Notes under the pieces: generated by a model
Told to the model about the DNA's origin: nothing
Seen by the model: the letters and a program-made list of their open reading frames with translations, nothing else
Databases searched by the model: none
Translations under genes and position numbers: made by a program
In this document: piece by piece, positions 10,056 through 17,718 of the stretch
Position numbering within the stretch: the stretch's first letter is position 1
Layout: every line of letters begins with the position of its first letter
NCBI RefSeq assembly: GCF_025755255.1
Contig: NZ_JALIEB010000003.1
Coordinates: forward strand, 310,001-374,000
Length of the DNA: 64,000 nt
Source of the DNA: Roseobacter sinensis
Lineage (GTDB): Bacteria > Pseudomonadota > Alphaproteobacteria > Rhodobacterales > Rhodobacteraceae
Direction: 5' to 3'

Positions 10056-10501
10056 CAGAAACCCTCCTCGGGAAAAGAAAACCGGGCCACGATCCGCCGC
10101 CGCCAGGGGAGGCTCAGCGCGCTTTCGACGACCCCGTGTCGTGAGTAGGCATGAATGAACGTCGGATGCGCACCGGTCTGGCCGATGATGCCAAGATGCT
10201 TTGCAACAGCGCCGCTGCGCATCCGAAACAGAATGACGTCCGCAGGAATGTCTTGCTCAAGGGGCCGCGGCAGAAGATGCCTCAACGCGGCCTCCCACAG
10301 ACGCTCCTCGCCCTGCGGCTCCGACCAATCCATCGAATAGGCCGGGATCGGCTCGGGCTCTGCACCGTAAAGTGACACCCAGAGCCCGCGGATCAGCCCG
10401 AGACAATCGGTGCCGGCACCCTTCCTGGCGGACTGATGCACATAGGGCGTGCCGATCCAGTCCCGCGCTTCCGCAACAATGCGATGCTGCAACGCGGTCA
10501 T
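10055..10501 (-). CDS. GTA NlpC/P60 family peptidase, gp14-like
   Basis: A 148-residue cysteine peptidase of the NlpC/P60 fold, in the position of RcGTA gp14. It is expected to sit in the tail and cut peptidoglycan peptides during DNA delivery. The catalytic cysteine is Cys33 in GAGTDCLGLIRG. The histidine is probably in the AKHLGIIG or FIHAYSRHGVVES segment. The start overlaps the end of gp13 by four bases (ATGA-type), which implies translational coupling. The length is typical for phage tail peptidases. Confidence 0.94.
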   Translation of the reverse strand: MTALQHRIVAEARDWIGTPYVHQSARKGAGTDCLGLIRGLWVSLYGAEPEPIPAYSMDWSEPQGEERLWEAALRHLLPRPLEQDIPADVILFRMRSGAVAKHLGIIGQTGAHPTFIHAYSRHGVVESALSLPWRRRIVARFSFPEEGF

Positions 10502-11385
10502 CGCCGACTCCCGCCCGTGTTCGCCCCGCTCGATTTCGGTACAGCGATCATCCAGTCCTCGTTCGGTACATCCGGAAAGCCCTGAAAGTTGATCAGGTTC
10601 GCAAACTTCGACCGGCAGGTTTCGCTGCGCTTGTCACAGCCCGCAATCACCCGAACGGTTGTCCCCGGCTGAAGCGCGCTCCGCACCGGCTCCCACAGCT
10701 CGATGACCCGGCGGGCGCCTTCAAAGCGGTCTTGCTTCACCATGCCCCAAAGCCCCGCAGCTGCTCCGTCCAGGATCTCCAGCCGGCCCCTGGCGAACCA
10801 TCCAGCATCGAACCCGCCGAAATCCGCCCAGCGAAAGATGCGCGATTGTACGACCTCCTCGATGGCCAGATTGATCGAGTAGCCGGGCGTGTTCAGATCA
10901 ACACCGCAGGTCGCGTCACCCAGCACCGCCGTGCACGGCTTCTGATAGACGCGGCCCAACGGCCGGTTGAGCAATTCAGTCAGCCCACGCAATTCGGCCT
11001 GGAAGCCTCCGGCGGCACGGCGGATCTCTCCAATGGTGCCGCGAAACTGCAACCAACGCTGATCAACATTCTGCCAATTCACCAACCAGGCCTCGACAGC
11101 GGCCTCGTCAAAGCGCCCCTGCTCGATCTCATCCTCGCGGATCGACAGATCGCTCAACGCACCAAGCGCCTCGGTGTTGTCCACCGACAGACCGGTGCTT
11201 TGGGACAGGGCCAGCGCACTCAGCCCGGTGTCCGCGCGAAAGGTGATCCCATCAAAGCTCAGGTTGCGATCGTGATCCGTGAAGCCGAGCACGACGCCAT
11301 CCTGCCGCGTGATGGACCAAGCATGCGCGACCGTCGTCAGGCCACCTTCCAGATGGGCCTGCAATCCTGCATCCATGCCCGGCAT
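10498..11385 (-). CDS. GTA tail hub protein (DUF2163 / phage BR0599 family), gp13-like
   Basis: A 295-residue protein with the DUF2163 N-terminal part (ITRQDGVVLGFTDHDRNL) and the phage BR0599-type C-terminus. It corresponds to RcGTA gp13, which forms the tail hub linking the distal tail to the baseplate. Four cysteines lie in two clusters (PCTAVLGDATCGV and GCDKRSETCRSKF). That pattern resembles the C-terminal iron-sulfur domains reported for phage tail-tip proteins of this type; cluster binding here is inferred. It abuts gp12 by one base and overlaps gp14 by four. Confidence 0.93.
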   Translation of the reverse strand: MPGMDAGLQAHLEGGLTTVAHAWSITRQDGVVLGFTDHDRNLSFDGITFRADTGLSALALSQSTGLSVDNTEALGALSDLSIREDEIEQGRFDEAAVEAWLVNWQNVDQRWLQFRGTIGEIRRAAGGFQAELRGLTELLNRPLGRVYQKPCTAVLGDATCGVDLNTPGYSINLAIEEVVQSRIFRWADFGGFDAGWFARGRLEILDGAAAGLWGMVKQDRFEGARRVIELWEPVRSALQPGTTVRVIAGCDKRSETCRSKFANLINFQGFPDVPNEDWMIAVPKSSGANTGGSRR

Positions 11386-12017
11386 CAGATCCGCACCTCT
11401 ACAATCGGCACATTCGGCACTTCGCCGGCCTGGAAGCTCGCGATGCTGGTCTGGATGCGGTCCGTATCGAAACGCACCGGCACATCGAATTCGAAGCCGG
11501 CGGTCACCTCAGCACCAACGCCTGGGGCCTCGGTGAAGCTCACAGTACCCGTGGCATAATCGATCGAATAGTCCGTGCCTTCAACGGCTTGCACACCATC
11601 TACGCCCACCATCACGGTATCCACCACGGGTTTGCTGATGGGGCGCACATAGCTATACGTCCCCGATTGGTAAGTCTTGATCAGAGAGAACTCCGTCTGA
11701 ACACTGTCCCCGGTTCCGATCGATTGATCGAAGGCCGTGATATCCGTCGAAGGCTTGGCCGAACGATAGTCGGACCAATCCTTCCAGCGAAACGCATAGA
11801 GCTGACCGAACCGCGCTTCAAAAAAAGCGATGAGCGTCTCCACATCGTCGAGCGAGCGCATGCCGAGCCCCGCGTCGTACCGGCGGCGCGAATGCGCCCA
11901 GGGCGAATTCCGTTCTTCGTAGCCATTGCTGATCGTGACCACGTCGGTGCGCCGCTCGGGCCCACCGACCGAGCCGAAGCTCAGCGTGGCCGGAAACCTC
12001 ACTTCATGAAACTGCAT
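11385..12017 (-). CDS. GTA distal tail protein (DUF2460 family), gp12-like
   Basis: A 210-residue protein of the DUF2460 family (phage TIGR02217 group), matching RcGTA gp12, the distal tail ring at the end of the tube. Recognisable segments are FPATLSFGSVGGPERRTDVVT near residues 8-28, the RYDAGLGMRSLDDVETLIAFFEAR helix and the C-terminal beta region. It lies between the tape measure gene (18-base gap) and gp13 (one-base overlap). The assignment rests on family motifs and position. Confidence 0.93.
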   Translation of the reverse strand: MQFHEVRFPATLSFGSVGGPERRTDVVTISNGYEERNSPWAHSRRRYDAGLGMRSLDDVETLIAFFEARFGQLYAFRWKDWSDYRSAKPSTDITAFDQSIGTGDSVQTEFSLIKTYQSGTYSYVRPISKPVVDTVMVGVDGVQAVEGTDYSIDYATGTVSFTEAPGVGAEVTAGFEFDVPVRFDTDRIQTSIASFQAGEVPNVPIVEVRI

Positions 12018-12035
12018 CGGTCTGCTCCCCCGGAG

Positions 12036-12701
12036 TTATCGGTTGCGTTGGCCGCGCCCCAGGGCGCGGGTCATCTGGGCTGCGATCTGACCCTGGCTGC
12101 GCTGGAAGCCCTGCACATCCGGCGTCGAGATGTTCATCACGATGGTCTGGCCGCCGCCGCCCGCACCGCGCACGCCGAGCTTGCCATCCGGACCACGTGC
12201 CAACGGCATGATCGCTTCCGGTCCGGCTTCGCCCATGATCCCCATGCCGCCGCGCATACCGAAAGGTGTGGCACCGCTCACGATCCCGCCGGTGGCAAAG
12301 GGCATCACCCGCCCCTGGCTGAAGGGCGCGCCATCGGCAAAGGGCAGGATGTTTCCAATCAGCCCGTCAACACCTTGCGCCAGAAGCCCGCCGACCTGCT
12401 TTGTCACCGGGTTGATCGCAGCGCTATAGGCTGTGTTGACCAAACTGTTGGCCAGCGTATCCAAGGCGCTCGACAGGCTCTCACCGTCGAAAACGACACC
12501 ATCAAAGGCCCGCCGCAGACCGCGCGTGAGTCCGCGCTCCAGCACGGCAATGTCTCGCCCAGTAGCTTCCAGCGATGTTCTCATCCGCTGCAGCTCGCTG
12601 TCGAACCCCGACACCAGTTGACTGGTCTGGCCGAGGGTTTCGTTCAGGCCCTCGGCACGCCCTTCCAAGTCGTCGAAATCGCTCTCATCCGTCATTGCCA
12701 T
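12036..12701 (-). CDS. GTA tail tape measure protein, gp11-like
   Basis: A 221-residue protein with an N-terminal helical coiled region (ETLGQTSQLVSGFDSELQRM), a central hydrophobic Gly/Ala segment, and a C-terminal Gly-rich part containing IMGEAGPEAIMPLARGPDGK. That last motif is typical of short tape measure proteins. Tape length sets tail length, and the small size fits the short GTA tail. The start overlaps gp10.1 by 17 bases, as is usual for the chaperone-tape measure junction. No slippery heptamer is claimed. Confidence 0.92.
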   Translation of the reverse strand: MAMTDESDFDDLEGRAEGLNETLGQTSQLVSGFDSELQRMRTSLEATGRDIAVLERGLTRGLRRAFDGVVFDGESLSSALDTLANSLVNTAYSAAINPVTKQVGGLLAQGVDGLIGNILPFADGAPFSQGRVMPFATGGIVSGATPFGMRGGMGIMGEAGPEAIMPLARGPDGKLGVRGAGGGGQTIVMNISTPDVQGFQRSQGQIAAQMTRALGRGQRNR

Positions 12702-12891
12702 CGTCCTTGTCGTCGTTGTCGGGGTAGGCCGCCATCAAGGCATCGAGGCCAGTACTCAAAAGCGGCCCGGACTTCGTCGGATCGCCCAGCATCACCTGGA
12801 GTTCCGCCGGGGTCAGCGCCCAGAACACATCGGGCTGCAACCCCATGCCGCGCAAACCCACGCGCATCAGGCCGGGCCAGTCGAGCGGCAT
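12685..12891 (-). CDS. GTA tail assembly chaperone, gp10.1-like
   Basis: A 68-residue protein (start MPLDWPGLMRVGLRGMGL, with WALTPAELQVMLG) of the small phage family found just upstream of GTA tape measure genes. It carries an acidic C-terminus (DNDDKDDGNDG). Its position after gp10 and before the tape measure gene suggests a tail assembly chaperone. Its ATG overlaps the gp10 stop by one base. The function is inferred from family and position. Confidence 0.88.
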   Translation of the reverse strand: MPLDWPGLMRVGLRGMGLQPDVFWALTPAELQVMLGDPTKSGPLLSTGLDALMAAYPDNDDKDDGNDG

Positions 12892-13208
12892 CAGACCGAC
12901 GGCGCGGTGAAGGCCCGCGCCAGCAGTTCCGCCGCAGCCCGTGCCGCGCCAATCGGCCCGCCTTCGATCTCGGCGTGCAGCAGCACATCATCGGACACGT
13001 CGCATTTGCCGCCCCGCAAACCCGCCTTCAGCAGCGCAAGGACATCCTGGCTGGTGAAGCTGCTGTTTTCGAAGCGCTCCACCATCGCCAGTAGCGAATC
13101 CGCCTGCATGGCCGCCTCCAGCTCCGCCAGCGCCCCAAGCGTCAAACGCATGACATGGGTCTGGCCGTCGATCACCAAGGCGACATCGCCCCTCCAGGGA
13201 TTTGCCAT
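12891..13208 (-). CDS. GTA gp10-like protein (tail assembly chaperone family)
   Basis: A 105-residue protein starting MANPWRGDVALVIDGQTH. This is the GTA-family tail-assembly-chaperone-type protein (GTA_gp10) with the LTLGALAELEAAMQ segment and an Ala-rich C-terminus. It lies between the major tail protein gene (2-base gap) and gp10.1. In RcGTA the equivalent gene is needed for particle production, although it is not a main structural component. The call is by family resemblance and synteny. Confidence 0.9.
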   Translation of the reverse strand: MANPWRGDVALVIDGQTHVMRLTLGALAELEAAMQADSLLAMVERFENSSFTSQDVLALLKAGLRGGKCDVSDDVLLHAEIEGGPIGAARAAAELLARAFTAPSV

Positions 13209-13210
13209 GA

Positions 13211-13624
13211 TCAGATCGCCGTGAAGCTCAACGCGCCTGCGCTGGCCAGCGCCAGCTCGTAGGTCGCCTCGCCGTTGTGGCTGCCGCCATACTCGATCGA
13301 GGTCACCTGGAACGGCCCTTCGACAACGCCGAAGTCCGGTATCACAACCTGAAAGTTGGGCGCTTCGCCGTCAAAGAAGAGCTGCCGCGCGCGCTCATCG
13401 GTGTCCGCGTCGCGGAACACGCCCGACCCGCTGATCGAGACCGACCGCACGCCGGCACCGGTCAGCAGCTCGCGCCATCCGCCCTGGCTCTCCAGGCTGG
13501 TCACGTCGATGGTCTCGGCATTGAAGCTGACCCGCGTGGCGCGCAGACCCGCAAGCGTGGTGAAGGATCCACTGTCCGTCATGTCGACCTTGATCAAAAG
13601 GTCCTTTCCGTTCTGAGCACCCAT
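13211..13624 (-). CDS. GTA major tail protein, gp9-like
   Basis: A 137-residue tail tube subunit of the TP901-1-type major tail protein family. Features are the N-terminal GAQNGKDLLIKVD, the DVTSLESQGGWRELLTGAGV segment and the C-terminal GGSHNGEATYELALASAGAL. Hexameric rings of this protein form the GTA tail tube. Length and order (after the tail terminator gene, before the chaperones) match RcGTA gp9. Confidence 0.94.
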   Translation of the reverse strand: MGAQNGKDLLIKVDMTDSGSFTTLAGLRATRVSFNAETIDVTSLESQGGWRELLTGAGVRSVSISGSGVFRDADTDERARQLFFDGEAPNFQVVIPDFGVVEGPFQVTSIEYGGSHNGEATYELALASAGALSFTAI

Positions 13625-13654
13625 GGGGCTATCTCCTCGTGTGAAGTCTAAAAA

Positions 13655-14065
13655 TTATTCGTCGTCGACGCGGGCGCGGAATCGCATGCGAACCTCCCGG
13701 CCCGTGTTGTCATCGATCCGCCGCGCGTCCGCTCGCAAGAACCTCAGGAACACCAGTCGCCCCCGGCTCAGCGCCAGGTCCGCATCCCGCAGCGCGTCCG
13801 AGATCGCCGCAGCGACCGCTTTCGCACCGGCGAACCCGGGCTGCCGGGTCGTCACCAGGATCTCGATGTCATGCAGCGCGCCATCGCCTGTCTGGTCCGA
13901 TGCATCGCGGACCTGCTCATGTCCGAGGCTCACGTAGGTCTCGGGCACCAGACCGGACGGCACGGCGTCATAGACATGCGGTCCCACCAGCGCGGCGACG
14001 GCGGCATTGTTGATCAGCGCGTCGTAGATTGCCGACTGAAGCGCGCCCGACATGGCATAGCTCAT
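13655..14065 (-). CDS. GTA tail terminator protein (DUF3168), gp8-like
   Basis: A 136-residue DUF3168 protein beginning MSYAMSGALQSAIYDALI, with GPHVYDAVPSG, ETYVSLGHEQVRDASD and the C-terminal RRIDDNTGREVRMRFRARV. It is expected to cap the tail tube and join it to the head completion proteins. The open frame extends further upstream, but that extension lies over the coding part of gp7. The ATG at 14065 gives the usual short overlap with gp7 and the correct family N-terminus. Confidence 0.93.
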   Translation of the reverse strand: MSYAMSGALQSAIYDALINNAAVAALVGPHVYDAVPSGLVPETYVSLGHEQVRDASDQTGDGALHDIEILVTTRQPGFAGAKAVAAAISDALRDADLALSRGRLVFLRFLRADARRIDDNTGREVRMRFRARVDDE

Positions 14066-14400
14066 ACCGCAACCTCCTCCGTTGCAAAGCAGGTCAGATA
14101 GCGCCCGCTCGCGTCGCCTTCGGCCACCGCCTCGATGAGGAAGAGCCGCGCGCCCTCGCGAAACCGCTGATCGGGCACAGGGCGTTGCGCGTCGCCGAAC
14201 GGGGCGCCGCGCACGGTGATCCGATAGCTCATCGCCGACACCGCGGTCTCTGAGAGAGCTCTCTCCCGGCCCGAGCGTGGTTTGACCTCGGCCCAAAGGG
14301 TCCCAAGTGCCTGCCACGTCTCGACATAGCCTCCGGCCCCGTCGTCCAGGCGTTGCGGCGCTTCCAGCACCAGCTGCCTATTCAGGCGCGGCGCGCTCAT
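14062..14400 (-). CDS. GTA head-tail joining (stopper) protein, gp7-like
   Basis: A 112-residue phage head-tail joining protein (head closure family): LNRQLVLEAPQRLDDGAGGYVETW at the N-terminus, LWAEVKPRSGRERA, and a C-terminal RYLTCFATEE. It corresponds to RcGTA gp7, the stopper ring beneath the adaptor. It overlaps gp6 and gp8 by four bases each, so the three head-completion genes are probably translationally coupled. Confidence 0.93.
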   Translation of the reverse strand: MSAPRLNRQLVLEAPQRLDDGAGGYVETWQALGTLWAEVKPRSGRERALSETAVSAMSYRITVRGAPFGDAQRPVPDQRFREGARLFLIEAVAEGDASGRYLTCFATEEVAV

Positions 14401-14996
14401 CGGTTCGCTCCCAACCCCATGCGCAGCACCACGTAGCGCTCGATCAAGCTGCTCACGCCGAAGGGCATGCTGCCGTCGCGCAGGGACGTCTCGTCGCGGT
14501 ATTCATAATAGTGTGCGGCCAGCAGGAAGACCGCTTGACGCATGTCAGCGGGCAAATCCGTCCAGACCGGGCCATAGCCGGCCTCGAACTCCAAAATCGC
14601 GGAGCCGCCCTGTGGGATGACCGGCAAACAGGCGCCAACCGCCCGAAGACGCGGCCGCTGGCTGTCGCGCTCCAGCCAATACTGCTCTGCGTCCACCTCC
14701 GACGCACTGCCATCGCGCGACATCACCGACACGCGGGTCACATCCGAAATCGGCGCAACCGGAAGCACCTGTGTGTCGCGATCCCGCCAGAAGGTCAGCG
14801 ACCAGCTGAACGGGCGCGTCATCAGGATCTTGCCGGTCCGTGTTTCGATTGCGGCCATCGCGGCACGCAGAAACCCGGCGAGCACTTCATCCTGCGCAGA
14901 ATCCTGACCAAAGCCGGTGCCCAGTCGCAAATGCCCTTTGAATTCTTCGACCGGTAGCGCCGCATCGGGCACCGTCGTCTCTTCGATCAACATCAT
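14397..14996 (-). CDS. GTA head-tail connector (adaptor) protein, gp6-like
   Basis: A 199-residue head-tail connector (phiE125 gp8-type family) beginning MMLIEETTVPDAALPVEEF, followed by the helical connector core (GFLRAAMAAIETRTGK) and ADMRQAVFLLAAHYYEYRDE. It corresponds to RcGTA gp6, the adaptor ring on the portal. The ATG at 14996 is chosen because GGAG lies 7 bases upstream; the longer open frame (to 15056) adds residues unlike the family. Confidence 0.93.
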   Translation of the reverse strand: MMLIEETTVPDAALPVEEFKGHLRLGTGFGQDSAQDEVLAGFLRAAMAAIETRTGKILMTRPFSWSLTFWRDRDTQVLPVAPISDVTRVSVMSRDGSASEVDAEQYWLERDSQRPRLRAVGACLPVIPQGGSAILEFEAGYGPVWTDLPADMRQAVFLLAAHYYEYRDETSLRDGSMPFGVSSLIERYVVLRMGLGANR

Positions 14997-15151
14997 CGAA
15001 TGTCTCCAATTCATCTCGCTCCACCGTTCAGAAACCGGGCGCGCACCCATCTGCATTGCTCGGTCGGAGGGGAGCAGCTAGACAACACAAACGTTCCGGC
15101 GCGCACCCGGCCCGACGCGAGGCAAGCCCCGCGCCGGTCTCGTCACATCCC

Positions 15152-16330
15152 TTAGGACGTGCCGAATTTCAGCAGCTTGATCGCCGCATAGTCGCTCACG
15201 TCGCCGCCAACGCGCTTCGTCGCATAGAACAGAACATGCGGTTTTGCGCTGAAGGGGTCGCGCAACACGCGCAGATCGGGGCGCTCCGCGATGGTGTAAC
15301 CGGCGGCGAAGTCGCCGAAGGCGATCGCAGTGGCGTCACTGGCGGCATCGGGCATGTCCTCTGCGATCAGAACCGGATAGCCCATCAGGCGCGCCGGCTC
15401 TGCCGCGGCAAGACCGTCCGACCACAGGAAGCGGCCATCGTTGTCCTTCAGTTTGCGCACCAGCCCGGCCGTCTTCGAGTTCATCACGAACGTGGCATTG
15501 GCGCGATACTCCGCACCCAGGGCATAAACGAGGTCGACAATCGCGTCGGCGCTGAGGTTGCCGTCGATACCGGTCGGCACATAGCCGAGGTTGCCCCAGG
15601 TCCAGACATCATTGTCCACGCTTGCGTGGTTCAGGATGCCGCGCGGCTTGTCGGTGCCATCGCCGTTGATGAAAGCCGCAGCTTCCGCCCGCGCGAACTT
15701 GTCCGCGATGCGGGAGGCCAGCCAGGTCTCGATGTCGAAAGCACTGTCGTCCAGCAGACGCTGCGACGCTTTCGGAAGTGCGCTCAGCTCGTGCAGCGGG
15801 ATGGTGATGCGGTCGATCTGCGGCGTGTCGGTTTCCGTGGACGGGCCCGCCTCTGTCGCCCAGCCAGCACCCATGTCGGTGTGATCGACCAGCACGTCGT
15901 AAGACGTCGCTTCCACGTTCACCACGGCCGCAATCGAACGGATCGAGGCGGTCGCATTCAGAACCGACTTCACGGTGTCAGCAGTTTGCGGGTCGACCAG
16001 ATAGCCCCCGTCGGAGTTGACCGCGGTCGAGAGGGATTTCACCTCCACCTCGAGGCCGCGCAGCCCGTCGTCATCGCCCGAACGCAGATATGCGTTGAAG
16101 GCCTTTTGGTGCGGGGCGCCCGCGTCGACAGCACCGCCAAGGGGGCTGCGCTGAGAGGTGAGTGTCTTTCGGTCCAGCATGGTCAGTCGCTCTTCTGTGT
16201 GTTGAAGTTTTGTTTCAATATCGTCTTGGAAGCGTTTGAAATCAGTGACAAAGCCGGTCACGGCCTGCCTGACATCCTCAGCGGGGGTCAGACTGTCCCC
16301 GCCCGCCGCCTTCCGTTCGGTCCTGCTCAT
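15152..16330 (-). CDS. GTA major capsid protein (HK97 fold), gp5-like
   Basis: A 392-residue HK97-type capsid protein. Residues 1 to about 100 form the delta/scaffolding part (coiled coil FVTDFKRFQDDIETKLQ) that the prohead protease is expected to remove. The mature shell protein follows (SDGGYLVDPQTADTVKS, ALPKASQRLLDDSAFDIETWLA, GDGTDKPRGIL, and a C-terminal VGGDVSDYAAIKLLKF). The ATG at 16330 has AGAGGA about 9 bases upstream; an in-frame extension to 16375 is not supported. A GC-rich hairpin precedes the gene and may affect transcript stability. Confidence 0.96.
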   Translation of the reverse strand: MSRTERKAAGGDSLTPAEDVRQAVTGFVTDFKRFQDDIETKLQHTEERLTMLDRKTLTSQRSPLGGAVDAGAPHQKAFNAYLRSGDDDGLRGLEVEVKSLSTAVNSDGGYLVDPQTADTVKSVLNATASIRSIAAVVNVEATSYDVLVDHTDMGAGWATEAGPSTETDTPQIDRITIPLHELSALPKASQRLLDDSAFDIETWLASRIADKFARAEAAAFINGDGTDKPRGILNHASVDNDVWTWGNLGYVPTGIDGNLSADAIVDLVYALGAEYRANATFVMNSKTAGLVRKLKDNDGRFLWSDGLAAAEPARLMGYPVLIAEDMPDAASDATAIAFGDFAAGYTIAERPDLRVLRDPFSAKPHVLFYATKRVGGDVSDYAAIKLLKFGTS

Positions 16331-16358
16331 TGGCAAATCCTCTTCTTGGGTGTGTAAG

Positions 16359-16384
16359 GGCCGCGCGAAACGCACCGCGCGGCC
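16359..16384 (-). promoter_or_regulatory. 9-bp stem-loop between protease and capsid genes
   Basis: Arms GGCCGCGCG and CGCGCGGCC flank an 8-base loop, starting 29 bases upstream of the capsid ATG in the mRNA. No U-tract follows, so this is more likely an mRNA processing or stabilising hairpin than a terminator. Confidence 0.45.
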
Positions 16385-16401
16385 GGGACGACAGCTGCGC
16401 T

Positions 16402-16959
16402 TTAACGGCGCGCCAGATCGGCGCGCGCGCCTGCAAAGACGGCGGCCATGTCACGCAGGGAACGGTCAAGCTCGGTGTCTTCCGACTTGCCCGCGACCCG
16501 CGCACTGGGCAGCATCGGGAAGGTCACAAGCGACACCTCCCAAAGCTCCAGTTCCTGCAAGAGCCTCTGGCCCTTTGAATTCTTCGTGGCTTTGCGGGTC
16601 CGATAGCCGATCGACAAACCGTCGATTGCGCCCGCTTCGATCAAGGCTGCGGCTTCTCGCCCCTTGGCCACGCTGTCCAGCAGACGGCCCTTGACCCAAA
16701 GGCCTTTGCCGTCTTCCCGCACCTCGTCCCATATCCCGATGGGCTGCGCGGGGTCGTGCTGCCACAGCATCTTCACCTTGGTGCCCTTCGCCGCCAGCGT
16801 AGCAAGGGAGGTCGCGTAGGCGCCTTCGGCCACCACATCGTTGCCTTGATCCACCGCGCCGAAAAGGCTGGCATACCCGCTGATCACGCAGCCGTCCTCG
16901 ACCTCAAGCGCGTCTCCGAAACGCGCGAACTTGTGTTCCAATCCGGTCTGGATTTCCAT
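16402..16959 (-). CDS. GTA prohead protease (HK97 family), gp4-like
   Basis: A 185-residue HK97-type serine protease that matures the capsid. The catalytic His is probably His68 (MLWQHDPAQPIGIWDE) and the Ser is Ser116 (AGAIDGLSIGYRT). The C-terminal ELWEVSLVTFPMLPSARV motif is diagnostic. The ATG at 16959 has AAGGAG 7 bases upstream. Longer open-frame starts (to 17229) run over the neighbouring small gene and are rejected. Confidence 0.95.
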   Translation of the reverse strand: MEIQTGLEHKFARFGDALEVEDGCVISGYASLFGAVDQGNDVVAEGAYATSLATLAAKGTKVKMLWQHDPAQPIGIWDEVREDGKGLWVKGRLLDSVAKGREAAALIEAGAIDGLSIGYRTRKATKNSKGQRLLQELELWEVSLVTFPMLPSARVAGKSEDTELDRSLRDMAAVFAGARADLARR

Positions 16960-17009
16960 GTTCACTCTCCTTACTGAGTGGTGCCGCACAGCCTCCGAAG
17001 GGGCGTGGG

Positions 17010-17423
17010 TCATCCTTCGTAAAACCTCGTGATCGTCTCCCAGAGCGGATGACATCGGTGATAGGCATAGGCGTGGGTCCCGCGGGTCCCGGGCAGTCCG
17101 GGCACATACCATGGGCCGGCGTACTGCCCGCCCATGGGACGCGAGCGCGGCATGGTCTCGGCGGTCGGTTCGAAATCGACCGGGACCCGCACATCGCCCA
17201 CGTACCAGGCCAGCCCTTCGAACTTGCACTGCCGCACCTTCCGGAACTGGACGAAGAAACTCACGCCGCCCGGCACGGTTTCCTCGTTCATGATCCGGGT
17301 GTCGCGCACGACCGGGAAGTACCGGCTCTCCAGATATGGCCCGAGCGAGAAAACCCCGGGTGTGAGGGCCATACAGATCGCGAGCAACGCCGAGGCGCGC
17401 GTCAGGACAACAAGCTCAAACAC
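17010..17423 (-). CDS. Small exported protein of unknown function within the GTA cluster
   Basis: About 137 residues that I do not recognise. An N-terminal hydrophobic stretch (roughly 1-27) looks like a signal peptide or membrane anchor. A soluble domain follows with WYVGDVRVPVDFEP, a Pro/Gly-rich stretch, and a C-terminal YAYHRCHPLWETITRFYEG containing one of two mature-part cysteines. Codon third positions are overwhelmingly G or C, so it is genuine. The GTG at 17423 overlaps the end of the upstream coiled-coil membrane gene by 8 bases, and a TTG one codon earlier is an alternative. The overlap suggests coupled synthesis of the two envelope proteins. An opposing open frame on the plus strand is taken as a shadow. 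Confidence 0.72.
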   Translation of the reverse strand: MFELVVLTRASALLAICMALTPGVFSLGPYLESRYFPVVRDTRIMNEETVPGGVSFFVQFRKVRQCKFEGLAWYVGDVRVPVDFEPTAETMPRSRPMGGQYAGPWYVPGLPGTRGTHAYAYHRCHPLWETITRFYEG

Positions 17424-17718
17424 CAAACATCGCCCCCTTCATCACAAACGACATGAAACTCCCCACAATGGCCGCGATGATCAGCCAAACCAGCCGCGAG
17501 ATATGGCCGTCGATCCGCTCGAGCCGGCGGTCCACTCCGTTGAACCGCTGCTCGACGAACTTGCGCTTCTCCTCGGCCACCGCGGTCTCGCGTTCGAGCA
17601 TGATCGTCGCCTTCTCGATGGCCAGGATCCTCTGGTCGATCCGCTGGAAGACGCTCTCGAAGTCGTCGAACGGATAGACGATGCGGTGATCGCCGGAGTG
17701 TTTCTGACCAGGCGTCAC
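17416..17718 (-). CDS. GTA gp3.5-position membrane coiled-coil protein
   Basis: A 100-residue protein at the gp3.5 position, between portal and protease genes. Residues about 15-75 are predicted coiled coil (FESVFQRIDQRILAIEKA, ERETAVAEEKRKFVEQRF). They are followed by one C-terminal transmembrane helix (about 78-96, LVWLIIAAIVGSFMSFV). The function of gp3.5 is not established in the literature I know. The topology resembles small phage membrane proteins used in lysis or entry, but that is inference. Its start overlaps the portal stop by four bases. Confidence 0.8.
   Translation of the reverse strand: MTPGQKHSGDHRIVYPFDDFESVFQRIDQRILAIEKATIMLERETAVAEEKRKFVEQRFNGVDRRLERIDGHISRLVWLIIAAIVGSFMSFVMKGAMFGV

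Noticed and set aside
16402-17229. Longer version of the prohead protease starting near 17229
   Set aside because: The ATG at 16959 has an ideal ribosome binding site and gives the family N-terminus; the extension overlaps another gene.
17049-17456. Plus-strand open frame opposite the small GTA-internal gene
   Set aside because: The minus-strand frame has strong G/C third-position bias, overlaps gp3.5 in operon fashion and carries a signal-like N-terminus.
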